Source: CAZYQW01 sp964649825 (lineage in GTDB: Bacteria > Planctomycetota > B15-G4 > JADJEK01). Taken from it: a stretch of 64,000 nucleotides of DNA. Positions 25,589 through 34,862 of the stretch are shown here, one piece after another. The first letter of the stretch is position 1; every line of letters begins with the position of its first letter. Where the stretch lies: the NCBI GenBank assembly GCA_964649825.1, contig CAZYQW010000108.1, positions 62,001-126,000 of the forward strand, in the 5' to 3' direction. The notes below the pieces were generated by a model. That model was not told the origin of the DNA, searched no databases, and was given only the letters and a program-made list of their open reading frames with translations. The position numbers and the translations under genes are program-made.

Positions 25589-28500
25589 ATGCGCGTCGTG
25601 GGGATGCTCGCCGGGAGCGCGTTGGTCGCGATCGCGGTCGCATGGTGGTTGGTCGATCCCGACCCCGCCGCGACGACCGGGTCCGGGGAGGTGGCACTCG
25701 CCGGGCCGCGCGACGCCCCGACCGCGGCGCTCGAGTCACGGAGCACGCGCGCCCCTGATCTGGATTCCACGACGGCGAGCCGCGTCGACGCATCGGAACC
25801 GCTCGTGGTCGAGGTGCGTCGCGGGGGAGCGCCGCTCGCGAACGCGCTCGTGCGCGTGATCCCGTGGGAGCCGCTGTCGGAAGCCCGGAGCTTCCTCGAG
25901 CCGCTCGGCCGCATCGAGACGACGCGTCCCTTCGAGAGCCGCACCGACGTCCACGGTCTCGCCACGTTGCCCGAGGCGTCCGTTCCGCGCCTGGTCGGCG
26001 CTCACGCGGATGGAGCCGCGCCCGCCGCCGCCGTCATCGATCCGGCCGCGACGAGGTCGCTCGTGCTCGAGCTTGGGGAAGGGCTCGGAATCCACGGTCA
26101 CGTGCGCGACGCCGAGGGCGCCGCGATCGCCGGCGCGCGCGTCGGGCTCTCGCCGCCGCTCGGCTACGCCGAGCTCGCGCGCCTCGGGACGGAGGTCGAC
26201 CCTCAAGTCCTCGCCGGCTGGCTGTTCGCTCAGGAGGCGTTCACGGGCGACGACGGCGCGTACGAGATCCGGGGTCTCGCGGCTGGGCCGGTCGAGATCG
26301 TCTTCGCGGCCGACGGCTACGTGTCGCAGTGCGGAGCGATTCGGCTGCCGGAATCGCGGCCGTGCGACGTCACGCTGGCCGGCGGCGGCGGCACGATCCG
26401 AGGGACCGTGCGGCGGGCATCCGACGGTCGCCCCGTGCGCGGGGCCCACGTCACCGCGCGAACGCAAGCGATGATCTTTCGGCAGGGCTGGACGGACGCG
26501 AGCGGGCGATTCGAGCTGCATGGCTGCGGGGTCGACGTGCACGGGACGACCGTCATCGCCGTCGCCCCGGGTCTCGCGAACGAGGCGCTCGTCCTCGAGT
26601 CGCTGCGCCAGGGCGAGGTGCGCGAGGTGGTCCTCGAGCTCGGCGAGGCGTGCGGCGCGTCGGGGATCGTGCGATCCACGACCGGCGAGGTGGTTCCGGA
26701 CGCGCGGATCTGCCTGCGCGACGTGGCGATCGACACCGTCGCGCGCTTCGTATTCGTCGACTCGGAGGGGCGGTTCGAGATCGACTGCCTCCGGCCCGGC
26801 CGCCGCTACTCGTTCGAAGCGTTCGCCGGCGGCTACGTCGCGGGGTTCCTGACGGTGGAGTCGCCGTGCGAGCAGGCGCTCTCGCTCGAGCTGATCCCGT
26901 GCGCCACCATGCGCGGGCGGATCCTCGTCGACGCGTATCCGCTGGCCGGCGCGGCCGTGCGGCTGATTCGAAATCCGGCGGAGGGGGGGCGCGTCACGAT
27001 CGACGCGGCGGCCGTCGATCCGGACACCGGAGCGTTCGCGTTCGACGAGGTGGTCCCGGGCGGGTATCGGATCGAGGCGAAGGCGGCCGGGTTCGCGCGG
27101 AGCTGCCGCGATCTGCTCGTCGAGCCGGCGGCGGAGATCGCAGGCCTCGACGTGGAGCTCGATCGCGGGGCGACGCTGCGCGGTGCGGTCGCCCTGCGCG
27201 GCTCCGGCGCGGCGGTGGAGGGGGCCAGCGTCGCGCTCGTCGACACCAATCGCAACGGCACCCGCGTCGGACTCTCGGAGCCGCGCGGGCGGACCGACGC
27301 GAGCGGGCACTTCATCCTCGAGCACGTGCCGACCGGCGTCGAAATCCGGCTGGAGGTCGAGCACGAGCGCACGGGCCGCGAGCACGAGCCGATGACGATC
27401 GGTGCCGGAGAGATCGAGGCATGGGTCGACGTCGAGGTCGAGCTGGGCGCGATGGTCCGCGTCTCCGTCGTCGACGTCACCGGGCGGACCGTCCCCGCGT
27501 TCAGTGCCGCGATTCGGACGACCAACGACACCACGCTTCGAGGGCAATCATCGGCGGGACGCGTCGAGTTCAGCGCCGTCCCGCCCGGGGCCGCGAAGCT
27601 CTTCGTCAATCTCGCCACGTCCGACGGCCGCCAGTACCAGCGCGACATCGACGTCCGGCCGGGACGGCCGCTCGACGTCGAGGAGCGGATCGGTGCGGGT
27701 GGACGACTGTTCGGCACGATCGGCGGCGACGGGCTCGGCGGTGCAGCGCGGTCGTGGTACGTCCAAGTCCAGGCGCTCGGAGCGGCCGGCGCGTCGCACG
27801 TCGTGCGGCCCTCGCTGAACAACCACTACGAGCTCTCCGGTCTCGACCCGGGTTCGTACTGGCTTCGCATCTTGAACCACGACGACGGCGAGGACCTCGG
27901 CACGATGGCGCGGTTCGAGATGCCGGCGAACGGCGAGGTGGAGCTGAACTTCGTGTTCCCGGCCGCGGGCGTGGAGGGCGTCGTCCGCGGGCTCGACGGG
28001 GCGCCCGCGACGCGCGGCTCCGTGTACGTGCGCCGCGAGGAGGAGTGGCAGGCGGACGGCACTACGCGGTACTGGCGATCGGCGGCTGTGCGTGGCGACG
28101 GGCGGTACGCGCACCGCGGGCTCGAGCCCGGACGGTACGAGCTCTGGGTGTCCGTCGAGGGATTGGGCTGCGCGCAGGCGTTCGTGGACGTCGGCGACGA
28201 CGTGGTGCGCCGCGACTTCACGCTCGCGCCCGAGGGCCGGCTCGAGATCGTCTCTCGCGACACCGGCGGCGCCGCTCCCCGCGATGTCACGACCAACGTC
28301 TATGACGCGACGACCGGTGCGCAGGTCTGGCCGCACCGCCGCAGAGAACGATTGCCCGACGTCCACGTCTTCGAGCGTTTGGGTGAAGGACGCTACGAGG
28401 TGCGGTTCTCGAGCGAGGAGTTCTTTCCGGCCGTCGTGGAAGAGATTTGCCGAGCCGGCGAGACGACGCGCGGAGAGCTGACCCTGCGCCGTCGCGGCGA

Positions 28501-28768
28501 TCTCGTCCTGACGCTCGCCGACGCGGCGGGGCGCCCACGCCCTCGCGAGCCCTTCACGCTGGTCCACGAGACCGGAGCGAGCGTGGTCGAGTGGATCGAG
28601 TCGGGCGACGTAGCGTCGTCGACCGGCGGCACGATCGCGGATGGCGAGGGACGGGTCGAGCTGCGGGGCCTGGCCGAAGGCAGGTACCGCCTCGACGCCG
28701 GGGGCGCCGCGTTCGAGGTCGTGGTGGTCGCGCGCGAGGTCGTCGACGTCGTGGCGAAGGGCTCGTGA
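25589..28768 (+). CDS. Large exported protein with carboxypeptidase-regulatory-like repeats
   Basis: A 1059-residue protein. It begins with a membrane anchor or signal (VGMLAGSALVAIAVAWWLV), then a low-complexity linker, and then at least eight beta-sandwich units of the CarboxypepD_reg/SdrD B-like type. Examples are IHGHVRDAEGAAIAGARVGL, IRGTVRRASDGRPVRGAHV, ASGIVRSTTGEVVPDARI, LRGAVALRGSGAAVEGASV and VEGVVRGLDGAPATRGSVYV, each followed by FELHGCG-, FEIDCLRPG- or YELSGLDPG-like closing strands. No enzyme domain is seen. It is probably a surface or periplasmic binding/structural protein and the effector end of the four-gene operon. The extracytoplasmic part of the tethered sigma factor at 37854-40256 has similar units. 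Confidence 0.8.
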   Translation: MRVVGMLAGSALVAIAVAWWLVDPDPAATTGSGEVALAGPRDAPTAALESRSTRAPDLDSTTASRVDASEPLVVEVRRGGAPLANALVRVIPWEPLSEARSFLEPLGRIETTRPFESRTDVHGLATLPEASVPRLVGAHADGAAPAAAVIDPAATRSLVLELGEGLGIHGHVRDAEGAAIAGARVGLSPPLGYAELARLGTEVDPQVLAGWLFAQEAFTGDDGAYEIRGLAAGPVEIVFAADGYVSQCGAIRLPESRPCDVTLAGGGGTIRGTVRRASDGRPVRGAHVTARTQAMIFRQGWTDASGRFELHGCGVDVHGTTVIAVAPGLANEALVLESLRQGEVREVVLELGEACGASGIVRSTTGEVVPDARICLRDVAIDTVARFVFVDSEGRFEIDCLRPGRRYSFEAFAGGYVAGFLTVESPCEQALSLELIPCATMRGRILVDAYPLAGAAVRLIRNPAEGGRVTIDAAAVDPDTGAFAFDEVVPGGYRIEAKAAGFARSCRDLLVEPAAEIAGLDVELDRGATLRGAVALRGSGAAVEGASVALVDTNRNGTRVGLSEPRGRTDASGHFILEHVPTGVEIRLEVEHERTGREHEPMTIGAGEIEAWVDVEVELGAMVRVSVVDVTGRTVPAFSAAIRTTNDTTLRGQSSAGRVEFSAVPPGAAKLFVNLATSDGRQYQRDIDVRPGRPLDVEERIGAGGRLFGTIGGDGLGGAARSWYVQVQALGAAGASHVVRPSLNNHYELSGLDPGSYWLRILNHDDGEDLGTMARFEMPANGEVELNFVFPAAGVEGVVRGLDGAPATRGSVYVRREEEWQADGTTRYWRSAAVRGDGRYAHRGLEPGRYELWVSVEGLGCAQAFVDVGDDVVRRDFTLAPEGRLEIVSRDTGGAAPRDVTTNVYDATTGAQVWPHRRRERLPDVHVFERLGEGRYEVRFSSEEFFPAVVEEICRAGETTRGELTLRRRGDLVLTLADAAGRPRPREPFTLVHETGASVVEWIESGDVASSTGGTIADGEGRVELRGLAEGRYRLDAGGAAFEVVVVAREVVDVVAKGS

Positions 28769-28775
28769 GCCGCGG

Positions 28776-29660
28776 TCAGCCCCCGGCGAACCGCCGCGCG
28801 ATCGCGACGGCTTGGCTCCCGTAGCCGCCGCCGAACAGGTTGTAGTGGTTGAGGACGTGGTAGAGCGCGTAGAGCTCGATCCGCTCGCGCCAACCCGCAA
28901 GGAGCGGCCACGCCTCATCGTACGCCGCGAACACGCGCGCGGAGAATCCGCCGAAGAGCGTCATCATGCCGAGCTCCGCCTCGCGGTGACCGAAGTAGGC
29001 GGCCGGGTCGATGAGGGCCGGCGCGCCGGAGGCGGCGACGTGGAGGTTGCCGGACCAGAGGTCACCGTGGACCAACGCCGACGGCTCGTCGTCATCGATC
29101 CAGGCGTCGAGCCGTTCGATCAGGCGCTCGACGGCGCGTGCGCTCGAGCCGTCGAACCCGCGGCGGCGCGCGAGCGCGAGCTGATGGCCGAGGCGCCGCT
29201 CCGCGAAGAACGCGCGCCAGCTCGGCATCCAACCGTTCGGCTGCGGCGTGGCCCCGCAGCAGCCGTCCATCTCGAAGCCGAACCCGGACGGGCTCGTCGT
29301 GCGATGCAGGGCGGCGAGCGCTCGGCCCAGTCGCTCGTCGAAGTCGCGCGACCTCGAACCGCGGGGCAGGTACTCGAGGAGAAGGAACGCTTCGCCCGGG
29401 TCGTCGGAGCTCGCGAGCGGCCGTGGCACCACGAGATCCGTCTCCGCCGCGCGCAACGCGCGAAGGCCGGCCGCCTCGGCCGCGAATTGGTGCGGCAGCG
29501 GCCGATCGTTCCACTTGACGAACCACGTGCCCGAAGCGGTCTCGACGAGCGCGGCCGAGTTGATGCAGCCGCCCCCGGCCCGGCGGAGCGCGATCGATCC
29601 GGGGTCCTCCTCGAGCGCGGCGCGAAGTGCGCTTGCGATGGCGGACTCGCGCCGATTCAT
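28776..29660 (-). CDS. Fructosamine/ketosamine-3-kinase family protein
   Basis: A 294-residue aminoglycoside-phosphotransferase-fold kinase of the fructosamine kinase family. Motifs: GGCINSAALVETASGTWFVKWN at the N-terminus, catalytic-loop SALVHGDLWSGNL, then ALIDPAAYFGHREAELGMMTLFGGF and YALYHVLNHYNLFGGGYGSQA. Bacterial members phosphorylate protein-bound ribulosamines, erythrulosamines or fructosamines so that the sugar falls off. The start ATG at 29660 overlaps the stop of the upstream LMW phosphatase gene (ATGA), so the two are co-translated. It is convergent with the large exported-protein gene, 7 bases apart. Confidence 0.92.
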   Translation of the reverse strand: MNRRESAIASALRAALEEDPGSIALRRAGGGCINSAALVETASGTWFVKWNDRPLPHQFAAEAAGLRALRAAETDLVVPRPLASSDDPGEAFLLLEYLPRGSRSRDFDERLGRALAALHRTTSPSGFGFEMDGCCGATPQPNGWMPSWRAFFAERRLGHQLALARRRGFDGSSARAVERLIERLDAWIDDDEPSALVHGDLWSGNLHVAASGAPALIDPAAYFGHREAELGMMTLFGGFSARVFAAYDEAWPLLAGWRERIELYALYHVLNHYNLFGGGYGSQAVAIARRFAGG

Positions 29661-30133
29661 GCCCCGGAGGTCGCCCGCAACTCGGCGAGCAAGGCGCGGC
29701 AGCACCGATCGATCATCGTGAAGACGTCGTCGAAGCCGGCCCGACCGCCGAAGTACGGATCGGGCACGTCGCCGACGCCCTCGGGATCGTGGGAGCGCAA
29801 CAGCCGGACCCTGCGTCGCTCCGGCGGCGGGCACAGCAGGAGGAGGTCGTCGAGGTTCTGACGGTCCATTGCGATCACGTGGTCGAACTCGACGAAGTCG
29901 TCTACCTCGACCTTGCGCGCCCGCTGCCCGTCGAGGGCGACGCCGTTCTTCTGCGCCACCGCGCGCGCCCGCGCGTCGGGGGGTTCGCCCGCGTGCCACG
30001 CGCCTGTTCCCGCCGAGTCGACCTCGATTCGATCTCCGAGCCCCGCGTCGTCGACGAGGTGGCGGAAGATGCCTTCGGCGAGCGGGGACCGGCAGATGTT
30101 CCCCAGGCAGACGAACAGGACGCGGGTCGGCAT
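29657..30133 (-). CDS. Low-molecular-weight protein-tyrosine-phosphatase family protein
   Basis: A 158-residue LMW-PTP: P-loop CLGNICRS with Cys9 and Arg15, and general-acid Asp in VPDPYFGG. The nominal substrate is phosphotyrosine (or phosphoarginine), but members encoded beside fructosamine kinases can instead remove phosphate from protein-bound ribulosamine-5-phosphate. That fits the 4-base overlap with the kinase gene here. ATG at 30131-30133 gives the expected MPTRVLFVCLGN start. Divergent from the beta-propeller gene; the 171 bases between them must hold both promoters. Confidence 0.93.
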   Translation of the reverse strand: MPTRVLFVCLGNICRSPLAEGIFRHLVDDAGLGDRIEVDSAGTGAWHAGEPPDARARAVAQKNGVALDGQRARKVEVDDFVEFDHVIAMDRQNLDDLLLLCPPPERRRVRLLRSHDPEGVGDVPDPYFGGRAGFDDVFTMIDRCCRALLAELRATSGA

Positions 30134-30304
30134 GGATCGTGGTCTCCACCGGACGGCGTACCAGATCGCGCGATCGAGGGCAACGAATCGGGACGGTTCC
30201 GAGCGTACGTGGATGGGAACGGGGGCGGGCGCCGGCACGAGGATGGAGGCGCGGAGAGGGCATAATGTCGCTCGCCCACGCAATGCATCGGAGGATCGAT
30301 TCTC

Positions 30305-33049
30305 GTGAAGCGCATCACCACGTTCCTGCTCCTGATCTCCTCCTTCGTTCCGTGGCTGCTCGGCGGCCCCGTTGCCGCGAACGATCGGCCGCCCACGTCC
30401 CCGGACGGCGCGTTCGAGACGGTGGTCGAGACGTTCGACTCGCCGCGGGTGGTCACGCGGGGCGTCGCCCGCGGCGACGCGATGATGGCCCTGTCGAGCG
30501 GGTCCGGTTTCCTCTCGGTCGACCAGGATCCCGAGGGAGACCTTCCGCGCGCGGTCGCGTTCCTGCCCGACGGATCGGCCGCGGTGATCGCCAACCGAGA
30601 CACCGACACCGTGACGTTCTTCGACGTCAACACGAAGACGATCACCCACACCGTCACCGTCGGCGACTTCCCCGTCGACGTCGCGGTGACGCCGAACGGC
30701 CAGTACGCGATCGTGCCTTGCGTGTTCGCCGACGCGGTGTTCGTGGTCGACGTGGCGACCCACGCCGTCGCGGCGGTGGTCCCCGTCACCGGCACGCAGC
30801 CGTTCCGGGTGCGCGTCACCGCGAACGGTCAGTTCGCCGTGGCCGGCGTCATCAACGACGCGGTCAACTCGGCGTTCTCGGTCATCAGCCTCGCCACGTT
30901 GACCGAGGTCCGATCGATCCCGAGCGCGTCGCAGGGCGTGTTCGGGTTCTTCTTCACGCCGGAGTCGGGGATCTCCGGCAACATCTTCACGCAGTTCGAC
31001 GTCTCGGCGGACGACAAGACGATCGTGCTGCCCGGTCGGAGCTCGTCGACCGTCTTCCTCTACGACCTGACGAACGGCGCTCAGATCGCGGCGCTCGCGA
31101 CGGCCGCGGCGCCGACGTCCGTCGACGTCAGCCCCGACGGCACGGTCGCCGTGATCGGGCACGAGGGGACCGCGCAGACCGTCACCGTCGTCGACCTCGT
31201 GACGCCGGGAATCGCGGCCGCGCACGCCGTCGGCACCAGCCTGGTGAACCAGGTGATCCGCGTCACCCCGAGCAAGAGCCACGCGCTCGCCGCGATCCAG
31301 AACGCGCTGATCTTCGTCGACCTCGCGACCGGCGCGGTGACCAGCACGATCTCGACCGGCACCGTCGGGGACATCCAGTTCACGTTCGACGGTGCGTTCG
31401 CGTACGTCTCGAACGCGAACTCGCGCGTCATCGACGTGGCGACGCAGACCCTCGTGAAGACGATCCCGTTCGAGCCCTGCGTGGAGGCCGCCGCGAGCCC
31501 GACGCAGCGTCGCGTCGTCGCCCTGAACAACCGCTTCCGCGAGAACGTCCTGCTCTTCGACGTGAACGGCGCGAGCGGGTTCGCCGAGGCGTCGACGCAG
31601 AGCGGCGAGCCGGCCGAAGGGGACGCGCCGCGGACGCTCGCGATCGCCGGCGACGGCAACACGATCGTGAGCGCGAACAACCTGTCGGCGAACGCCTCCG
31701 TCATCGAGCTCGACGCCCGGACCGTCCGTGCGTATCCCGCCGCGGGGGATCGCCCGCTCGGCGTGGCGGTCAGCGCGGACGGGACGACGGCGGTCGTGTG
31801 CAACGGAGACGAGGACACGGTGTCGATCATCGACCTCGCCACCGATCAGACCGTGAAGCAGATCGCGCTGCCGACGCGGCCGGCCGAAGTGCTCATCTCG
31901 CCGGACGGGGCCTGGGCGTACGTGACGACCATCGCGGGTACCGACCGTCTCCACTTCATCTCGTTGAACGGGGCCGCGAGCGCGGTCGTCAGCTCGCTGC
32001 CGACCGGGCAGATGGGGTCGATCGGCTACACGTACAACGTCGTCAGCGGGATGGCGCTCTCGGCGGACGGAACGATCCTCGTGGTCTGCATCAGCTTCGA
32101 CGACCAGCTCATGATCGTCGACACCCAGACCCGCGCCGAGATCAACCGGCTCGGCACCGGGGACTTCCCGATCCGCGCCGCGTTCGCGGGGTCGCGCTGC
32201 TTCGTCACGAACTCGTTCTCGGACGACGTCAGTGTCTACGACGTCACGCTGCTCGCGCAGATCCTGCTCACGAAGGTGGGGCCGATCGAGTTCCCCCTCG
32301 ACGTGGTCCCCGACGACGCCGGCGCGTACGCGTACGTCGGCAGCTTCGATTTCAGCCAGCCGAAGGTCGCCGTGATCGACTCGCTCGGCGGGTTGTTCCT
32401 CGCCGGCAGCGTCCCGGTCCCGACGCCGCCGCGCGTCATCCGCCACTCGCCGATCACCGATCGTCTGTACGTCGCGTGCAGCGGCGGGGATCTCGTGCGC
32501 GTCGCCGCGGCGGGACCGGCGTCGGCCGTCATCGACACCACTCCGCTGACCGGCTCGCCGTCCGACATGGTCTTCAGCGAGCTGTTCCGCGCGGCCGCGT
32601 GCGCGCAGCCCGGCGTTCGCGACGGCCTCGACCTCGTCTCGTACGCCGACGAGTGTCCGGGGTCGATCACGTCGTTCGGCAGCGGCTGCGCGGGCTCCGG
32701 CGGATTCGTGCCGAGTCTCGCGCTCGCTGGCTGCGCGCGCGACGCCGGGCTCCTGCGCCTCACGGTCGACGACGCGCTCGGCGGGACGCTCGGCTTCCTC
32801 TTCTTCGGGCTGGGAATGGCGAGCCTTCCCCTCGACGGAACCTGCACGCTGAACGTCGCGCCGTTGATCGGTCCGATCGTGGGCCTGCCGCTCTTCGGAG
32901 CCGGACCGGGCAACGGCGGGCTCGAGTTCACGGGTCAGCTCCCGCCCGGCGTCACCGGATTCACGATCGACCTGCAGCTCTTCGTGATCGACGCCGGCGT
33001 GGCGCACGGATACTCGAACACGAACGGCGTGCAGCTCTTCGTCCCGTAA
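30305..33049 (+). CDS. Secreted YVTN-type beta-propeller protein
   Basis: A 914-residue exported protein. Signal peptide: MKRITTFLLLISSFVPWLLG. Residues ~65-760 are YVTN/40-residue beta-propeller repeats (VIANRDTDTVTFFDVNTKTI, VVCNGDEDTVSIIDLATDQ, CFVTNSFSDDVSVYDVTLL), enough for two propellers. The last ~125 residues form a separate beta domain: FGSGCAGSGGFVPSLALAG near its start and NTNGVQLFVP at the end. I associate that domain with many secreted proteins of high-GC Planctomycetota, possibly a sorting signal. GTG at 30305 is preceded by GGAGGA 9 bases upstream. Ligand and function unknown. Confidence 0.82.
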   Translation: MKRITTFLLLISSFVPWLLGGPVAANDRPPTSPDGAFETVVETFDSPRVVTRGVARGDAMMALSSGSGFLSVDQDPEGDLPRAVAFLPDGSAAVIANRDTDTVTFFDVNTKTITHTVTVGDFPVDVAVTPNGQYAIVPCVFADAVFVVDVATHAVAAVVPVTGTQPFRVRVTANGQFAVAGVINDAVNSAFSVISLATLTEVRSIPSASQGVFGFFFTPESGISGNIFTQFDVSADDKTIVLPGRSSSTVFLYDLTNGAQIAALATAAAPTSVDVSPDGTVAVIGHEGTAQTVTVVDLVTPGIAAAHAVGTSLVNQVIRVTPSKSHALAAIQNALIFVDLATGAVTSTISTGTVGDIQFTFDGAFAYVSNANSRVIDVATQTLVKTIPFEPCVEAAASPTQRRVVALNNRFRENVLLFDVNGASGFAEASTQSGEPAEGDAPRTLAIAGDGNTIVSANNLSANASVIELDARTVRAYPAAGDRPLGVAVSADGTTAVVCNGDEDTVSIIDLATDQTVKQIALPTRPAEVLISPDGAWAYVTTIAGTDRLHFISLNGAASAVVSSLPTGQMGSIGYTYNVVSGMALSADGTILVVCISFDDQLMIVDTQTRAEINRLGTGDFPIRAAFAGSRCFVTNSFSDDVSVYDVTLLAQILLTKVGPIEFPLDVVPDDAGAYAYVGSFDFSQPKVAVIDSLGGLFLAGSVPVPTPPRVIRHSPITDRLYVACSGGDLVRVAAAGPASAVIDTTPLTGSPSDMVFSELFRAAACAQPGVRDGLDLVSYADECPGSITSFGSGCAGSGGFVPSLALAGCARDAGLLRLTVDDALGGTLGFLFFGLGMASLPLDGTCTLNVAPLIGPIVGLPLFGAGPGNGGLEFTGQLPPGVTGFTIDLQLFVIDAGVAHGYSNTNGVQLFVP

Positions 33050-33087
33050 AGATCCGGTGCGCCAGGAGGTTCCTGTTTGGCCCCGCC

Positions 33088-34122
33088 TCAGCCGCCGCGG
33101 GAGTGCATCTCCAGGCGCGGATCGGACCGCAGCGTGTCGGTGTCGTGGAGCGCCGAGCGTCGTTCGACCTCGAGCCGCTCCTCGGCGCCGCGGTCGCGGC
33201 GGGTGGTCCAGCCGCCGCGGATGCGCTCGGCGAGCTCCGCCTCGGTCGCTCCCTCGCGGAGCGGCGTCTTCAGGTCGATCCCGACGCGTGCGTAGAGGCA
33301 GAGGTACCACGTGCCGTCCGCCGTCAAGCGGCTGCGGTCGCAGGCTCCGCAGAACGGCGCCGTCGTCGACGAGATGATTCCGAACGTGGTCCCGTCGGCG
33401 AGGCGGAATCGGTCGGCGGGGGCGGAGCGTTCCTCGTCGGTGGCCGGCTCGATCGCGTGGACCGGACCGTACTGGTCGCGGACGCGCTCGAGGATCTCGC
33501 GGCGCGGCACGACCTTCTCGTTCGACCAGCGCGTCGCCCCGCCGACGTCCATGTACTCGATGAAGCGGACCTCGGCGCCGACCGAGCCCCCGTACGCGAG
33601 CAGATCGAACAGCTCGTGGTCGTTGTCCCCGCGGATGACGACGGTGTCGATGCGGGTGCCGGTAAACCCGACCCGCCGCGCCGCATCGATCCCCCGCAAG
33701 ACGCGGCCCAGCTCATCGCGCCGCGTCATGCGGCGGAAGCGATCGGCGTCCAACGTGTCCAGGCTGACCGTCAGCCGGCCGAGCCCGGACGCCTTGAGGT
33801 CGGCGGCGAGCTCTTCGAGGCGCACGCCGTTGGTCGTCATCGCGAGATCGGTGATCGCGGGGCGCGAGGCCAGTTGGCGTACGAGCACCGGCAGGTCGCG
33901 ACGCAGGAGCGGTTCTCCGCCGGTCAAACGGACCTTGCGCACGCCGAGGCCGCAGAACACGTCCACGAGCCGCGCGATCTCACCGAAGTCGAGGATGTCC
34001 CGGCGCGGCAACCAGACGTAGTCCTCCTCCGGCATGCAATACTGGCAGCGCAGGTTGCACCGGTCGGTGACCGAGAGCCGCAGGTTGCGGAGAGGGCGGG
34101 TTCGAGCGTCGACGAGGGACAT
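33088..34122 (-). CDS. moaA: GTP 3',8-cyclase MoaA (molybdenum cofactor synthesis)
   Basis: A 344-residue radical SAM enzyme. The N-terminal cluster motif CNLRCQYC (C22, C26, C29) binds the SAM [4Fe-4S] cluster; the C-terminal cluster residues lie in FCGACDRSRLTADGTWYLC; and the protein ends in Gly-Gly, as MoaA needs for activity. It converts GTP to 3',8-cyclo-7,8-dihydro-GTP, the first step of molybdopterin synthesis. ATG at 34120-34122 is preferred; an in-frame ATG at 34146 would add 8 residues. No other moa or moe gene is in the window. Confidence 0.95.
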   Translation of the reverse strand: MSLVDARTRPLRNLRLSVTDRCNLRCQYCMPEEDYVWLPRRDILDFGEIARLVDVFCGLGVRKVRLTGGEPLLRRDLPVLVRQLASRPAITDLAMTTNGVRLEELAADLKASGLGRLTVSLDTLDADRFRRMTRRDELGRVLRGIDAARRVGFTGTRIDTVVIRGDNDHELFDLLAYGGSVGAEVRFIEYMDVGGATRWSNEKVVPRREILERVRDQYGPVHAIEPATDEERSAPADRFRLADGTTFGIISSTTAPFCGACDRSRLTADGTWYLCLYARVGIDLKTPLREGATEAELAERIRGGWTTRRDRGAEERLEVERRSALHDTDTLRSDPRLEMHSRGG

Positions 34123-34256
34123 GGCGGCATCGTACTCGATCGGCACCGTAACCCCGCCGGCCGCACCCGCTTCCTCGCCCGGCGACCGGGCCCGTGACGC
34201 GGACCTGCAACCACCTCAAGGCCGGCCGCGCGGTTCGCCGAGAAACAGGATCCGTC

Positions 34257-34862
34257 ATGCGATCGTCCTCGAAAGACCGCGGTTGGACCGTCCTCATCGG
34301 TCTGCTCTGGCTGGGCGGCACCCTTGCCGGTTTCGCCTTCCTGTGGGCGTATACGTTTCGCCCGTGCGACGCCGCGGCCGCGCCGGCGTCGTGGCCACCC
34401 GGCGTCCCGCCCCGGCTCGCGACGGACCGGCCGACGATGGTCCTGTTCGCTCACCCTCGATGCCCGTGCACGCGGGCCACGATCGAGCAGCTCGATCGCC
34501 TGCTGGCCCGGGAACCCGGCCCCGTTCGAGTGCACGTGGTCTTCTATCGCGATCCGACCGCGCTGGACGGGTGGGAACGGACCGACCTCTGGGACCACGT
34601 CGAGCGGCTCCCGGGAGTCGAGACCCACGTGGACGCCGGGGGGACGCTCGCGTCGAGGTTCGGCGTGCGCACGTCCGGTCAGGTCCTGCTCTACGACTCG
34701 GCCGGCGTTCGTCGATTCGCGGGTGGGATCACCGCGTCCCGCGGCCACGTCGGCGACAGCCGTGCGTCGGACGCGTTGTCGTCGCGGATCGCGGGGGACG
34801 TCGTCGAGCCGGTGGAGTTCCCGATCTACGGGTGCGAGCTGTTCAGCTCGGATGAACCATGA
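34257..34862 (+). CDS. Membrane-anchored thioredoxin-fold protein with CPC motif (RedB-like)
   Basis: A 201-residue protein with an N-terminal membrane helix (TVLIGLLWLGGTLAGFAFLW) and an exported thioredoxin-like domain: MVLFAHPRCPCTRATIEQLDRLL, then VHVVFYRD and FGVRTSGQVLLYDSAGVRRFAGGIT. The usual CxxC is replaced by C-P-C-T, which may still form or sense a disulfide. ATG at 34257 has ACAGGA 6 bases upstream. Its stop overlaps the start of a hybrid histidine kinase gene (ATGA), so it probably supplies a redox or thiol input to that kinase. Similar proteins are sometimes labelled RedB; I use the name only as a guide. Confidence 0.75.
   Translation: MRSSSKDRGWTVLIGLLWLGGTLAGFAFLWAYTFRPCDAAAAPASWPPGVPPRLATDRPTMVLFAHPRCPCTRATIEQLDRLLAREPGPVRVHVVFYRDPTALDGWERTDLWDHVERLPGVETHVDAGGTLASRFGVRTSGQVLLYDSAGVRRFAGGITASRGHVGDSRASDALSSRIAGDVVEPVEFPIYGCELFSSDEP

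Noticed and set aside
29869..34197. A 1442-residue plus-strand frame spanning several genes
   Set aside because: It runs antisense to the phosphatase and moaA and out of frame with the beta-propeller gene; no motif is seen. It is an artefact of few stop codons in high-GC DNA.
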